DNA of 64,000 nt, taken from the NCBI RefSeq assembly GCF_025144225.1, contig NZ_JALXXB010000003.1, positions 62,001 through 126,000 on the forward strand, given 5' to 3'. Below the pieces are notes generated by a model that saw only the letters and a program-made list of their open reading frames with translations, was not told the DNA's origin and made no database searches. Both the position numbers and the translations under genes were made by a program. Positions 42,620 through 54,641 of this stretch are shown piece after piece. The stretch is from Aestuariimicrobium sp. p3-SID1156. GTDB lineage: Bacteria; Actinomycetota; Actinomycetes; Propionibacteriales; Propionibacteriaceae. Positions within the stretch are counted from its first letter, which is position 1. Each line of letters starts with the position of its first letter.

Positions 42620-43928
42620 CCCAGGGCAGGATTCCGCTGACGAGGTTGCCGAGCTGCCCGTCCTCAACACGCTGATGGACGGCATGCCGCCCGTCGCTGC
42701 CGACGCCGACGCCCTGGCTGAGGCCACTCGTTCCCTGGCCCAGGGAAGCGGTCCGATCGCGGTCGACACCGAACGCGCGCAGGGCTTCCGCTATGGCTCG
42801 GAAGCGTGGCTCCTCCAGTTCCGGCGCTCCGGCTCCGGTACCCACCTTGTGGATCCGGCCCCCTTCGTCGACGAGGACGGCCTCGCAAGGTTTCCTGAGC
42901 TGAACGAAGCCCTCGCCGGGACCGAGTGGATCATCCACGCCGCTTCCCAGGACCTCCCCTGTCTCCGACTGGCCGGGCTCTACCCCACACGCCTGTTCGA
43001 CACCGAACTGGCCGGCCGGCTTCTGGGTCTCGATCGTGTGGGCCTGGGAGCGATGGTCGAGCGATACTTCGGCCGGCGGCTCCTCAAGGAGCACTCCGCC
43101 GCCAACTGGTCGACCCGCCCGATCCCCCAGGACTGGCTGCTCTACGCGGCCCTCGACGTGGAGCTGCTCATCGGTCTGCGTGACCGTCTGGCCGAAGACC
43201 TCCAGGAGGCGGGAAAGCTGGAGTGGGCTGAGCAGGAGTTCGCGCATGTCCTGGAGAGCTTCGCCACCCCCGCCCCTCCCAGGGTCGACCCCTGGCGCAG
43301 GACCTCGGGCATCAACGCGGTGAAGTCACCGCTGGGCATGGCGGTGGTGCGTGAACTCTGGGAGGAGCGCGACAGGATCGCCCGTGAACTGGACCTGGCC
43401 CCCGGCAAGATCCTGCCCGATCGCGCCATCAGTGAGCTGGCGAGCCCGGTGCGCAAGGGCAGTGCGGTCCCCGGACGGCCACAGCTGCGCGCTGTCGAAG
43501 GATTTCGCCCCCGCCAGGCCCAGCGTCGGGAGGGGGCGTGGGTCGAGGCGCTCGCTCGAGTGGAAAGGCTCCCACCTGGGGACCTCCCCCCGGTGCGAGC
43601 GCCACGCAGCGCTGATGAGGTGCCGAACCCGCGCTCCTGGGAACGTCATGAGCCGGAGGCCTGGCAGCGCTGGAACCGGGTGCGTCCGGCGCTCAATGCC
43701 CTCGCCGAGGAATTGGAGCTGCCTGCCGAGAATCTCATCAGCCCCGACGCCGTACGGCGCATCAGCTACCGGCCCCCGGCCGACGAGAGCCCCGACGCCC
43801 TCGACGCCGCCCTGGTCCGGTTGGGCGTGAGGCCTTGGCAGCGAGGGCTGGTCATCGGCACTCTCACCCAGGCACTGTCAGTGGCGGACAGGAATGGTGA
43901 AGGCAGAAACCTGGATTCAGCCTTCTGA
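42609..43928 (+). CDS. rnd: Ribonuclease D with HRDC-like C-terminus
   Basis: A 439-residue 3'-5' exoribonuclease of the DEDDy family, trimming tRNA and other small RNA 3' ends. The catalytic residues are all present: Asp53 and Glu55 (AVDTERA), Asp115 (ASQDLPCL), Asp131 in [11 protein letters not shown], Tyr179 and Asp183 ([11 protein letters not shown]). After about residue 215 come HRDC-type helices with [20 protein letters not shown] and a second pair near residues 350-400. GTG 42609 overlaps the DUF3000 end. Its stop and that of convergent dxs lie within a shared inverted repeat and the genes overlap by 12 bp at their 3' ends. Confidence 0.9.
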   Translation: MPADPGQDSADEVAELPVLNTLMDGMPPVAADADALAEATRSLAQGSGPIAVDTERAQGFRYGSEAWLLQFRRSGSGTHLVDPAPFVDEDGLARFPELNEALAGTEWIIHAASQDLPCLRLAGLYPTRLFDTELAGRLLGLDRVGLGAMVERYFGRRLLKEHSAANWSTRPIPQDWLLYAALDVELLIGLRDRLAEDLQEAGKLEWAEQEFAHVLESFATPAPPRVDPWRRTSGINAVKSPLGMAVVRELWEERDRIARELDLAPGKILPDRAISELASPVRKGSAVPGRPQLRAVEGFRPRQAQRREGAWVEALARVERLPPGDLPPVRAPRSADEVPNPRSWERHEPEAWQRWNRVRPALNALAEELELPAENLISPDAVRRISYRPPADESPDALDAALVRLGVRPWQRGLVIGTLTQALSVADRNGEGRNLDSAF

Positions 43929-45842
43929 AGGCTGGTACCGGAAGGCATCATCCTGCGCGAGGCGGGCATGTCGTTCGATGACGGCTCTGGAAATGCCTTG
44001 TGGCGTCAGCCCGGTGGCCTCGAGGACTTGGCTGCGCGAGGCATGGTCCAGGAACTCGTCCGGGATGCCGAAATCCATCAGCGGCGTCTCGAGTTGCTGC
44101 TGGCGCATGGCCTGGGCCAACTGGTCGCCCGCTCCCCCGACCACGACGTTGTCCTCGATGGTGACCACGAGACGGGACCGGCCCGCCAGTTCCACCAAGG
44201 CGGGGTTCACGGGAAGGGTCCACAGCGGGTCAACCACCCGGACACCGATCCCCTGTTCCTGCAGGCGCTCCGCGACGCTCAGGGCCAGCCCAACGAACTG
44301 CCCGTAGCCCACGACCAACACCTCGACCTGCTGGCCGCCACGCCGAGGGTGCTCGAACAGCAGGTCGTAGCCGTCTCGGTGTTCAAGAGCCTCGATGGGG
44401 TCGGGCAGCTTCTCCTTGGAATAGCGCACCACACTCGGGGCGTCAGTGATGTCGATGGCAGTGCGTAGCGCCTCGACCAGTCGGGGCTGGTCACGCGGCG
44501 CAGCCAGGTGCAGGCCGGGCACGATCCCCATGAGCGAGATGTCCCACATGCCGTTGTGGCTGGCGCCGTCGGTGCCGGTGACGCCGGCTCGATCGAGGAC
44601 GAAGGTGACGCCCTGCTTGTGAAGGGCCACATCCAGCAGCACCTGGTCAAAAGCACGATTGAGGAAGGTGGCGTAGACGGCGACGACGGGGTGCAGACCG
44701 GCGGTCGCCATGCCGGCGGCGGAGGTCACGGCGTGCTGTTCGGCAATGCCCACGTCGAAGGTGCGGTCTGGATAGGCTGCCGCGAATCGCGCCAGTCCTG
44801 TCGGGTGCAGCATGGCCGCGGTCAACGCCACGACATCGGACCGTTCGGCCCCAATGCGCACCATTTCTTCGGCGAAGGCGTCGGTCCACGTGGCCTGGAC
44901 CGAGTCGACCAGAGGCTGCCCAGTCACTTCGTCGATCTTTCCCACAGCGTGGAATTGGTCCTCCTCGTGCTCCTCCGCATGGGAGAAGCCCTTTCCCTTG
45001 CGGGTGATGCAGTGCACGATCACCGGGCCACCGAACTCGCGAGCACGACGCAGCGCGGTTTCGACCTCCTCCACGTCGTGCCCGTCGATGGGGCCCACGT
45101 ACTTCAGGCCGAGGTCGCTGAACATTCCTTGCGGTGCCAGGACGTCCTTGATGCCGGTCTTCACCCCGTGCAAGACGTCATAGGTGGGACGCCCCACGAT
45201 GGGTGCCTTGATCACGCCACGCTTGATCACGCCCAGTGCCTGCTCGTAGCGGCGGTTGGTGCGCAGCGCGGACAGGTGGTTGGCCAAGCCACCCACCGTG
45301 GGGGTGTAGGAGCGGCCGTTGTCGTTGACGACGATCACCAACGGCAGCTCGGGGTGGTCAGCGATGTTGTTCAGTGCCTCCCAAGCCATCCCGCCTGTGA
45401 GGGCGCCATCACCGACCACGGCCACCACGCTGCGGTCCTGGCCCTGCAGGTGGAAGGCCTGAGCCATGCCCTCAGCCCAGGACAGGGAGGTGCTGGCATG
45501 GGAGTTCTCCACCCAGTCATGCTCGGATTCAGCGCGCGAGGGGTAGCCCGACAGGCCACCCTTCTGGCGAAGGCCCCCGAACTGGTCACGACGACCGGTC
45601 AGGATCTTGTGCACGTAGCTCTGGTGGCCCGTGTCCCACACGATGGCATCCCGTGGGGAGTCGAAGACCCGGTGGAGCGCGAGGGTCAGTTCGACCACGC
45701 CCAGATTCGGGCCGAGGTGACCACCGGTGCGGCTGACGTTGTGGACCAGGAATTGGCGAATCTCGCCTGCCAGCGTCTCCATCTGGGCCCTCGACAGACC
45801 ACGGAGGTCGGCGGGACTGTCTATGGAGTCGAGCAGAGCCAT
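43917..45842 (-). CDS. dxs: 1-deoxy-D-xylulose-5-phosphate synthase
   Basis: 641 residues, normal length. It condenses pyruvate and glyceraldehyde-3-phosphate to DXP using thiamine diphosphate, the first step of the MEP isoprenoid route. The ThDP motif is [20 protein letters not shown] with Asn later; [16 protein letters not shown] is near the N-terminus, [17 protein letters not shown] in the middle, and [18 protein letters not shown] holds the catalytic Glu of the Pyr domain. ATG 45842 lies 7 nt after TAGACT, so it may be leaderless. The gene is convergent with RNase D. Confidence 0.95.
   Translation of the reverse strand: MALLDSIDSPADLRGLSRAQMETLAGEIRQFLVHNVSRTGGHLGPNLGVVELTLALHRVFDSPRDAIVWDTGHQSYVHKILTGRRDQFGGLRQKGGLSGYPSRAESEHDWVENSHASTSLSWAEGMAQAFHLQGQDRSVVAVVGDGALTGGMAWEALNNIADHPELPLVIVVNDNGRSYTPTVGGLANHLSALRTNRRYEQALGVIKRGVIKAPIVGRPTYDVLHGVKTGIKDVLAPQGMFSDLGLKYVGPIDGHDVEEVETALRRAREFGGPVIVHCITRKGKGFSHAEEHEEDQFHAVGKIDEVTGQPLVDSVQATWTDAFAEEMVRIGAERSDVVALTAAMLHPTGLARFAAAYPDRTFDVGIAEQHAVTSAAGMATAGLHPVVAVYATFLNRAFDQVLLDVALHKQGVTFVLDRAGVTGTDGASHNGMWDISLMGIVPGLHLAAPRDQPRLVEALRTAIDITDAPSVVRYSKEKLPDPIEALEHRDGYDLLFEHPRRGGQQVEVLVVGYGQFVGLALSVAERLQEQGIGVRVVDPLWTLPVNPALVELAGRSRLVVTIEDNVVVGGAGDQLAQAMRQQQLETPLMDFGIPDEFLDHASRSQVLEATGLTPQGISRAVIERHARLAQDDAFRYQPSEG
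43918..43934. terminator. Inverted repeat covering the stop codons of convergent rnd and dxs
   Basis: CAGCCTTC-T-GAAGGCTG is a perfect palindrome. In RNA it gives a 6-bp stem with a 5-nt loop on either strand. It contains the rnd stop and begins just inside the dxs stop, so both coding ends lie within it. Confidence 0.35.
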
Positions 45843-45849
45843 ACGTTCC

Positions 45850-45855
45850 AGTCTA
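45850..45855 (-). promoter_or_regulatory. Putative -10 (TAGACT) for leaderless dxs
   Basis: TAGACT ends 7 nt before ATG 45842. It overlaps the stop codon region of the upstream unknown gene (TAG at 45853-45855). Confidence 0.5.
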
Positions 45856-46323
45856 CAGACGGGCGATGAAAATCTTGCCGCGCAACGTCTCCTCCACCAG
45901 CATCACTGCTCGACGAAGGCGGGCGAGACGGGCCTCCTCCTGGTGCAGCACCTCCACCGAGTCATCCAGGACCGGCGCGTCGACGTACCCGCCCAGGCTG
46001 GATCGCGCCTGCGCGATGCTCTCACGCGCGGCACGGAACTGGCTCTCCACGTGCTGGGCCGCGAACCGAGCCAGCACCACGGGCTGTCGTCGCAGCAGCG
46101 GGTAGGCGCGGTAGTCCGGCGGGCAGCAGTCGAGAAGGAAGTTGACGGCTGACTGCTCCCAATCCACCTCGCTGGGTGGCAGCACCTGGTCCGGCCAGCC
46201 GGGCGGCGTCCAGGAACGATTGTGCTCTGCCACGGGTTTGCTGCGCTGCCCGTACTGGGTGCGGCCCCCGGAGGCATTCCACTCCCGACGGAACCTGGGG
46301 CTGGTGGCGGGTAGTGCGGTCAT
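45853..46323 (-). CDS. Conserved-looking protein of unknown function between acnA and dxs
   Basis: 156 residues; I do not recognise a family. The N-terminal ~65 residues are polar with Trp/Pro clusters ([20 protein letters not shown]), then [20 protein letters not shown] and [20 protein letters not shown], followed by a helical C-terminus with [20 protein letters not shown] and [18 protein letters not shown], which looks like an amphipathic coiled-coil. No signal peptide or membrane segment is visible, so it is cytoplasmic. ATG 46323 has GAAGGGGG upstream; longer frames lack a start signal. It lies between acnA and dxs on the same strand with a hairpin upstream, so it is probably transcribed separately from acnA. 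Confidence 0.6.
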   Translation of the reverse strand: MTALPATSPRFRREWNASGGRTQYGQRSKPVAEHNRSWTPPGWPDQVLPPSEVDWEQSAVNFLLDCCPPDYRAYPLLRRQPVVLARFAAQHVESQFRAARESIAQARSSLGGYVDAPVLDDSVEVLHQEEARLARLRRAVMLVEETLRGKIFIARL

Positions 46324-46448
46324 GCTCGTCCCCCTTCGAGTAGTGATGGCCGGCATCCCCGGCACATCATCGAACATGTGTTCCAATGTACTCGATAGCT
46401 CCTCAGCCGTCCAGAGCCTGACCACCCGAGCCCTACTCTCCCCCGAAC

Positions 46449-46488
46449 GAGTTCGCCCCCCGCACCTCACGGTGCAGGGGACGAACTC
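46449..46488 (-). terminator. Long hairpin after acnA
   Basis: GAGTTCG and CGAACTC flank CACC/GGTG and C/G-rich arms, forming a near-perfect stem of up to ~18 bp with a TCAC-type loop and one unpaired A. It lies 35-75 nt beyond the acnA stop, with no long T-tract. Confidence 0.6.
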
Positions 46489-46522
46489 TTCCTGTCAACG
46501 CCCAGCGGCGACCGACAAGGGG

Positions 46523-49339
<2,817 letters not shown>

Positions 49340-49414
49340 ACGTCTCCTCGTTAGGTCGATTCCTCGGCCCCGACGCGAGGTCGAGACCTCCCACGGGTGC
49401 TAGCCGTCATTTTC

Positions 49415-49428
49415 TCTTGACATCAAGA
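49415..49428. promoter_or_regulatory. Perfect palindrome upstream of acnA (candidate operator)
   Basis: TCTTGACATCAAGA reads as TCTTGA-TG-TCAAGA on the acnA strand, a perfect 14-bp dyad 76-89 nt before the ATG. A -35-like TTGATG lies within it, with TAGCAC 18 bp further on as a possible -10. The regulator is unknown, and I do not match it to a motif I recognise. Confidence 0.45.
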
Positions 49429-49503
49429 TACCACCCTATGGATGTCCCTGCCTAGTCTGCTACACGGCGTCGGTCTGCGCACCCGGCCCCCCGGAACTGG
49501 GCG

Positions 49504-50673
49504 TCAAGGAGCCGCGGGAGCCGGGACGAGCAGCGCCACGCACTCCACATGGTGGGTCATCGGGAACAGGTCGAAGGCCCGAATGCTCTTCGCCACCCAG
49601 CCGTGCTCGGTGAAGGTCTTCAAGTCTCGGGCGAGCGCGGCCGGGTCGCAGGCGACGTAGGCGATCGCCCGCGCACCCAGCCCGACCAGCCGTTCGACCA
49701 CCTTCGCGCCGGCTCCCGTGCGCGGAGGGTCGAGGACGACCAGGTCCACCTGCTGCGGCAGGTCGCGCAGGTTGCGCTCCAGGGGGCCGGCAATCACGTC
49801 GGCCTCGGGCACATTGCGGGACGCCATGCGGGCCGCGCGGCGATCCATCTCCACGGCGGTCACGCTGACGCCCTTCTCGGCGAGAGCGGAGGCGAAGAGC
49901 CCGACACCGCAGTAGAGGTCCAACCCCACCTCACCGGGGCGCGGCGCCAGTGCCTTGAGCACGGCCCGGACCAGTAGCTGGGGCGCCTCCTGGTGGGGCT
50001 GCCAGAACCCGGACGCCGCCACCTGCAACCGGCGTCCGTTCACCTCGTGGGCGACGGTCGGGCGCCCATGCAGGACCTCGCGTCCCGCGACCACGGAGAC
50101 AGCGTCCGCCACGGCGACGACCATCTCCTCCCCCGCTGCCTCACGGGCCAGGATGTCGAGCTCGTCGACGGTGAGGCCGGCAGGCTCTGCGATGCGGCAG
50201 CCGCCTTCGGGCAGCTCGACCACCTCATGGGATCGGTGCCTGCGCAATCCGGCCCGCCCGGTCTCGGTGACGTACCGCATCCGGGAGCGCCAGCCGAGCG
50301 GCTCCTCCCCCACCTTCTCGACCCGCCCGACCCACTCGATCCCGGCCAGTCGCTGGAGTTGCTCGGCGACCACCTGCCGTTTGAGTTCACGTTGGTGGGC
50401 CCATTCGACGTGCTGGAAGTCGCAACCCCCGCAGGTCCCGGCCACGGGGCAGGGTGGACGCACGCGCGCAGGGCTGGGGTCGAGCACCTCGACCGCGTCC
50501 CCCCGCCAGAAGCGCGGCTTGCTGGTGTCGGTGAGTCGCACCATCACCTGCTCGTCGGGGATGGCATGGCGCACGAAGATGACACGGCCCTCGTGGCGGG
50601 CGACACAGTGCCCGCCGTGGGCGACTGGTCCAACCTCGACCGGACCAATGATGGTGCCGACCTCGATGTCCAC
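49504..50673 (-). CDS. TRAM-domain Fe-S RNA methyltransferase (TrmA/RumA family)
   Basis: 389 residues. The N-terminal TRAM-like domain (VDIEVGTIIGPVEVGPVAHG) leads to C-x5-C-x2-C in PPCPVAGTCGGCDFQH plus a later Cys in GGCRIAEP, ligands for a [4Fe-4S] cluster. The SAM-binding part has GEVGLDLYCGVGLFASALAE, and the catalytic DPPRTGA and ACDPAALARDL. It methylates uridine at C5 in rRNA or tRNA; the target site cannot be told. GTG 50673 overlaps the TAG stop of the upstream transporter gene (TAGTG), so translation is coupled, with GAGGAG as RBS. It matches Rv2689c in position. Confidence 0.85.
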   Translation of the reverse strand: MDIEVGTIIGPVEVGPVAHGGHCVARHEGRVIFVRHAIPDEQVMVRLTDTSKPRFWRGDAVEVLDPSPARVRPPCPVAGTCGGCDFQHVEWAHQRELKRQVVAEQLQRLAGIEWVGRVEKVGEEPLGWRSRMRYVTETGRAGLRRHRSHEVVELPEGGCRIAEPAGLTVDELDILAREAAGEEMVVAVADAVSVVAGREVLHGRPTVAHEVNGRRLQVAASGFWQPHQEAPQLLVRAVLKALAPRPGEVGLDLYCGVGLFASALAEKGVSVTAVEMDRRAARMASRNVPEADVIAGPLERNLRDLPQQVDLVVLDPPRTGAGAKVVERLVGLGARAIAYVACDPAALARDLKTFTEHGWVAKSIRAFDLFPMTHHVECVALLVPAPAAP

Positions 50674-52700
50674 TACTCCTCCGATTCCGCGTGCATCGCG
50701 GCCACACCGGCGCGACGCCAAGCGCTGGGGTGGTCAGCACGCAGCCGCTCCAGCTGGTGACGCGAGGAACTCAAGCGGTAGGGCACGCTGGTCACCATCA
50801 CGCCATTGATGAAGTGCAGTCGGGTACGGATGAGCAGCGCGGTCTGGTTGTGCAACATCTGTTCCCACCAGTGACCGACCACGTATTCAGGGATGTAGAC
50901 GATGACGACCTCGCGCGGGTTGTCGCTGCGCAGTGCCTTCACGTAGTCGATGAAGGGCGTGGTCACCTCACGGTAGGGCGAAGCGACGACTTTCAGCGGG
51001 ACACCGAAGTCCATCGTCTCCCAGTCGTTGAAGACCTCCCGGGAGGCATCCTCGTCGACGGCAACCGTGACTGCCTCGAGGGTGTTGGGGTGGGTGGCCT
51101 TGGCATACATCACGGCGCGAACAGTCGGCTTGTCGAGACGGTTGACCATGACCACGGCTCGGACCCGAGAGGGAATGAGGCGTTCGGAGGCGTCCGTGAC
51201 GGCCACTTCCTCACTGACCGCCTCGTAGTGGCGTCGGATGGCCTTCATCACCAGGAAGACGACCACCATGGCGATGATCGCCAAGTAGGCGCCGTGGAGG
51301 AACTTGCTGACCAGGACGATGATGAGCACCGTGGCCGTCATCATGAAGCCAATGCCGTTGATGATGCGCGACTTCTTCATGCGGCTGCGAATGACCGGGT
51401 CGCGTTCGGTGATCAGGTGCCTGCTCCAATGGCGCATCATGCCCAGCTGGCTGACAGTGAAGGAGACGAAGACGCCCACCACGTAGAGCTGGATCAGCGC
51501 GGTCACCGAGGCGTTGAAGATCAACACCAGTGAGATGGCGGCGACCGCCAGCACGACGATGCCATTGGAGTAGGCAAGCCGATCGCCACGGGAATGCATC
51601 TGTCGAGGCAGGTACCCGTCGCGCGCCAGGATGGACCCGAGCACCGGGAAACCGTTGAACGCGGTGTTGGCCGCCAGGAACAGGATGATCATGGTGCAGG
51701 TGATCACGAACCACAGGCCGGGCGGGAAGTTGTTGAAGACAGCGTGGCTGAGCTGGCCCATCACCGTCATCGCCTCGTGGTGGCTGGTGCTGCCATCAGG
51801 GAGCAGGAAGTAGGAACCGCCGCGCTCGTCAATCTGCCGAACCCCGGTGAGGTTGGCCAGCGTGATGATGCCGAAGAGCATCGCGATGGCGATGCCGCCC
51901 AGCAGCGCCAGGGTGGTGGACGCATTGCGGGCCTTGGGCTCCCGGAAGGAGGGCACACCATTGGAGATCGCCTCCACACCGGTCAGCGCCGCACATCCGG
52001 AGGAGAAGGATCTGGCCAGCAGCGCTGCCATCGCCAGGCCCTGGAGGTTGTCGTAGCCGCTCGGCCCGACGACGCTCCAGTCCTGGGTCGGTGAGTGCAG
52101 GGCCTGCCCCAGGATGAAGATCCGGGTCAGCCCCCAGACGGTCATTCCAATCACAGCGATCATGAAGCAGTACGTGGGAATCGCGAAGATGGTTCCCGAT
52201 TCGCGGATGCCGCGCAGGTTCACCAGCATCAGCAGGAAGATGATGCCCGCCGCGACCGGACCCTCGTGACCCTTCAGGAAGGGGAGCATCGCCTCGGCGT
52301 TCTGCACCCCGGATGAGACCGACACCGCCACGGTCAGGATGTAGTCCACCAACAGCGCGCTGGCCACGACCAGCCCGGCGTTGGGCCCGATGTTGACGGT
52401 GGCGACCTCGTAGTCGCCACCTCCACTGGGGTAGGCATGCACATTCTGGCGGTAGCTGAGCACCACGACCAACATCACCAGGGCCACCGCCAGCCCAACC
52501 CACCACGAGAAGGCAAAGCCTGCCAGCCCCGCCAGGGACAGCGTGAGCAGGATCTCGTCGGGAGCATAGGCGACCGAGCTCAGCGCATCGGAGGCGAAGA
52601 CGGGAAGGGCGATACGCTTGGGGAGCAGGGTCTCACCCAGCTGGGTGGAGGCCAGCTTGCGACCGATGATGACCCGCTTGAGCCCATCGACAATGTTCAC
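50673..52700 (-). CDS. KimA-like APC-superfamily potassium transporter
   Basis: 675 residues with about 12 transmembrane helices and a long cytoplasmic C-terminal domain. The N-terminal VDGLKRVIIGRKLASTQLGE, then SDALSSVAYAPDEILLTLSL, closely resembles the start of the Bacillus K+/H+ symporter KimA (DALSSVAY motif). The helices continue through LMMVNLRGIRESG-type and GYLPRQMHSRGDRLAYSNGI stretches. The C-terminal ~130 residues include VVMVNRLDKPTVRAVMYAKA, a KimA-like soluble domain. It lies beside two TrkA-type genes transcribed divergently, which fits a K+ uptake unit. GTG start at 52700. Order matches Rv2690c. Confidence 0.75.
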   Translation of the reverse strand: MNIVDGLKRVIIGRKLASTQLGETLLPKRIALPVFASDALSSVAYAPDEILLTLSLAGLAGFAFSWWVGLAVALVMLVVVLSYRQNVHAYPSGGGDYEVATVNIGPNAGLVVASALLVDYILTVAVSVSSGVQNAEAMLPFLKGHEGPVAAGIIFLLMLVNLRGIRESGTIFAIPTYCFMIAVIGMTVWGLTRIFILGQALHSPTQDWSVVGPSGYDNLQGLAMAALLARSFSSGCAALTGVEAISNGVPSFREPKARNASTTLALLGGIAIAMLFGIITLANLTGVRQIDERGGSYFLLPDGSTSHHEAMTVMGQLSHAVFNNFPPGLWFVITCTMIILFLAANTAFNGFPVLGSILARDGYLPRQMHSRGDRLAYSNGIVVLAVAAISLVLIFNASVTALIQLYVVGVFVSFTVSQLGMMRHWSRHLITERDPVIRSRMKKSRIINGIGFMMTATVLIIVLVSKFLHGAYLAIIAMVVVFLVMKAIRRHYEAVSEEVAVTDASERLIPSRVRAVVMVNRLDKPTVRAVMYAKATHPNTLEAVTVAVDEDASREVFNDWETMDFGVPLKVVASPYREVTTPFIDYVKALRSDNPREVVIVYIPEYVVGHWWEQMLHNQTALLIRTRLHFINGVMVTSVPYRLSSSRHQLERLRADHPSAWRRAGVAAMHAESEE

Positions 52701-52816
52701 CCCGGAACAATAGACCGACTTGCTGGCGGATGCATCGTCAGCATGGTCCTGCCCGGTTCGCTCGAGAACCTGCGCGCTCAGGAGTAGCGTGTGGCGGGCA
52801 AGCATGAGGAGGCAGC

Positions 52817-53479
52817 GTGCACATCGTGATCATGGGCTGTGGCCGTGTCGGCTCGTCCCTGGCCAAGGCGCTGGAACGTCGCGACCACTCGGTGGCCATG
52901 ATCGACATCGACGTGGATGCCTTCCGTCGCCTCGGGCCGGAGTTCCGCGGCATCACGGTCAAAGGAGTCGGCTTCGATCGCGACGTCCTGGTCCAGGCCG
53001 GGATCAAGCAGGCCGACGGGTTCGCGGCCGTCTCCAGCGGCGACAACTCCAACATCCTCGCCGCTCGGGTGGTACGCGAGCAGTTCGGCGTCCACAACGT
53101 GATTGCCCGCATCTACGACCAGGGACGCGCGGAGGTCTACGAGCGACTCGGTATCCGTACCGTGGCGACGGTTCGCTGGGCGGCCAACCAGGTCCTGCGC
53201 GGACTGCTGCCCGAGGGTTCGGAACCGGTGTGGCGTGACCCGGCCGGGAACGTGCGGCTGGTGCAGGTACACACCGACGACGCCTGGATCGGCAAGAGGG
53301 TGCACGCCATCCAGACCGCAGCCGGCACCCCCCTGCCCTTCATCCTGCGGTTCGGCCGCGGGCTGGTGCCCAACCAGGCCACGGTCCTGCAGGACGGGGA
53401 CCTGGTCTATGCGGCGGTCGAGTCCGATGACCTGACACGGGTGGAGGACGTCCTGGGCAACCCGCCCGGGCGTCCCTGA
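52817..53479 (+). CDS. ceoB: TrkA-type potassium regulatory subunit, RCK domain (CeoB-like)
   Basis: 220 residues. The N-terminal Rossmann RCK domain starts HIVIMGCGRVGSSLAKALER with the GxGxxG nucleotide-binding pattern, then VAMIDIDVDAFRRLGPEFRG. The C-terminal part from about residue 135 has the TrkA-C fold. Such proteins bind NAD(H) or c-di-AMP-like ligands and gate potassium transporters. The start is GTG with AGGAGG upstream. It is divergent from the KimA-like gene by 116 bp and followed by a second TrkA gene, as in Mycobacterium ceoB-ceoC. No TrkH channel gene is here. Confidence 0.87.
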   Translation: MHIVIMGCGRVGSSLAKALERRDHSVAMIDIDVDAFRRLGPEFRGITVKGVGFDRDVLVQAGIKQADGFAAVSSGDNSNILAARVVREQFGVHNVIARIYDQGRAEVYERLGIRTVATVRWAANQVLRGLLPEGSEPVWRDPAGNVRLVQVHTDDAWIGKRVHAIQTAAGTPLPFILRFGRGLVPNQATVLQDGDLVYAAVESDDLTRVEDVLGNPPGRP

Positions 53480-53512
53480 CCACGACAACCCGAGCCAGAA
53501 GAGGAGCACGAG

Positions 53513-54244
53513 ATGCGCGTGGCGATCGTGGGAGCCGGCCAGGTGGGTCGCTCCATCGCCAAGGAGTTGGTGGCCAATGGCCACCACGTGATGCTGATCG
53601 ACAAGAACCCCAAAGCCATCGAGAGCGAGAAGGTGCCCGAGGCGGAGTGGGTGCTCGCCGATGCCTGCGAGATGGACTCTCTGGAGGAGTGCCAGTTCGA
53701 GAGCTACGACGTGTCCATCGCCGCGACCGGGGACGACAAGGTCAACCTGGTGCACTCCCTGCTGGCCAAGACTGAGTTCGGCGTCCCGCGGACCGTGGGG
53801 CGGGTCAACCATCCCGGCAATGAATGGATGTTCGACGAGGCCTGGGGCGTCGATGTCGCCGTGTCGACCCCGCGCCTGATGAGTGCCCTGGTGGAGGAGG
53901 CCGTCTCCGTGGGTGAGCTGGTGCGCCTGTTCACCTTCCGAGAGGGGTCGGCCAATCTGGTCGAGGTGACCATGCCCGAGGAGTCCCCGGTGATCGGGCG
54001 GGCCATGCGCGACCTGAACCTGCCGGGGGACGCGGTGATGGTCGCCTTCATCCGGGACGGGATGGCGCGAGGACCCGAGCCCGACGGCACCCTCGAGGAG
54101 GGCGACGAGGTGCTCTTCGTGGTCAGCCCGGAGTTCGAGCACGAACTGGCCGACCTGTTGGTGCCACGGGTGAGTGGTCCGCGATCGGCACCGGCCCACC
54201 CACCGAGCGCCCCTCCGGCGGGGGACGTCGAGAGCTGGCTCTGA
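53513..54244 (+). CDS. ceoC: TrkA-type potassium regulatory subunit (CeoC-like)
   Basis: 243 residues, paralogous to the gene before it. The Rossmann domain has VAIVGAGQVGRSIAKELVAN and HVMLIDKNPKAIESEKVPEA, then DVSIAATGDDKVNLVHSLLAK. The C-terminal TrkA-C domain carries EGSANLVEVTMPEESPVIGR and ALRDLNLPGDAVMVAFIRDG-type sequence, with a Pro/Ser-rich tail of ~25 residues. The ATG follows AGAGGAGC. It is 33 bp after ceoB on the same strand, so both subunits are probably made together and pair as a heteromer. Confidence 0.87.
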   Translation: MRVAIVGAGQVGRSIAKELVANGHHVMLIDKNPKAIESEKVPEAEWVLADACEMDSLEECQFESYDVSIAATGDDKVNLVHSLLAKTEFGVPRTVGRVNHPGNEWMFDEAWGVDVAVSTPRLMSALVEEAVSVGELVRLFTFREGSANLVEVTMPEESPVIGRAMRDLNLPGDAVMVAFIRDGMARGPEPDGTLEEGDEVLFVVSPEFEHELADLLVPRVSGPRSAPAHPPSAPPAGDVESWL

Positions 54245-54274
54245 CCTCTTCCCGCCCCCGGGGGGCGGGGGGTC
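54243..54274. terminator. G/C-rich hairpin between convergent ceoC and the OB-fold gene
   Basis: CCCGCCC pairs with GGGCGGG and outer GACC with GGTC. It occupies the 28 nt between the two stop codons; there is no T-tract, so the role is only likely. Confidence 0.4.
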
Positions 54275-54641
54275 AATCGAGCAGCGTGTAGCGCGGGTTG
54301 TAGAGCACGCGCTCCCGCCCGCGGCGGGCCAGCCGGCCAGTGACCTGCATCATGCGCCCGGCATCAATGCCCGGGATCACGCGCCGTCCCATCCACAGCA
54401 GGGTCACTTCACCAGTGCCGTCCTGCAGCTTCGCCTCGAGCCAGTCACGCGCCGAGTGGGGCGCGAGGGTGACCAGACCGATGCGCCCCTGCAGGGTGAC
54501 CAGTTGTCGGGCGCCGCACTGGTCAATCGTGGCGCACCCCGACTCCTGAGAGGCCCTTGCCAACTCGTCGTTCTCGAGCTCGGTCTGGGAGGAGACCAGT
54601 CGCCTGACCGCCCTCCCCCACATCCCGACCGGCTGGTTCAC
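54273..54641 (-). CDS. OB-fold nucleic-acid-binding domain protein (Rv2694c-like)
   Basis: 122 residues. The central part TLQGRIGLVTLAPHSARDWL, then EAKLQDGTGEVTLLWMGRRV, and GIDAGRMMQVTGRLARRGRE show the OB-fold of the RPA/helicase-like group, so it probably binds single-stranded nucleic acid. The N-terminus is helical with an SQTELENDELARAS stretch. GTG 54641 overlaps the DUF3710 stop by 4 bp (GTGA). It follows the DUF3710-dut block as in Mycobacterium, where this gene is Rv2694c. No catalytic motif is visible. Confidence 0.8.
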   Translation of the reverse strand: MNQPVGMWGRAVRRLVSSQTELENDELARASQESGCATIDQCGARQLVTLQGRIGLVTLAPHSARDWLEAKLQDGTGEVTLLWMGRRVIPGIDAGRMMQVTGRLARRGRERVLYNPRYTLLD

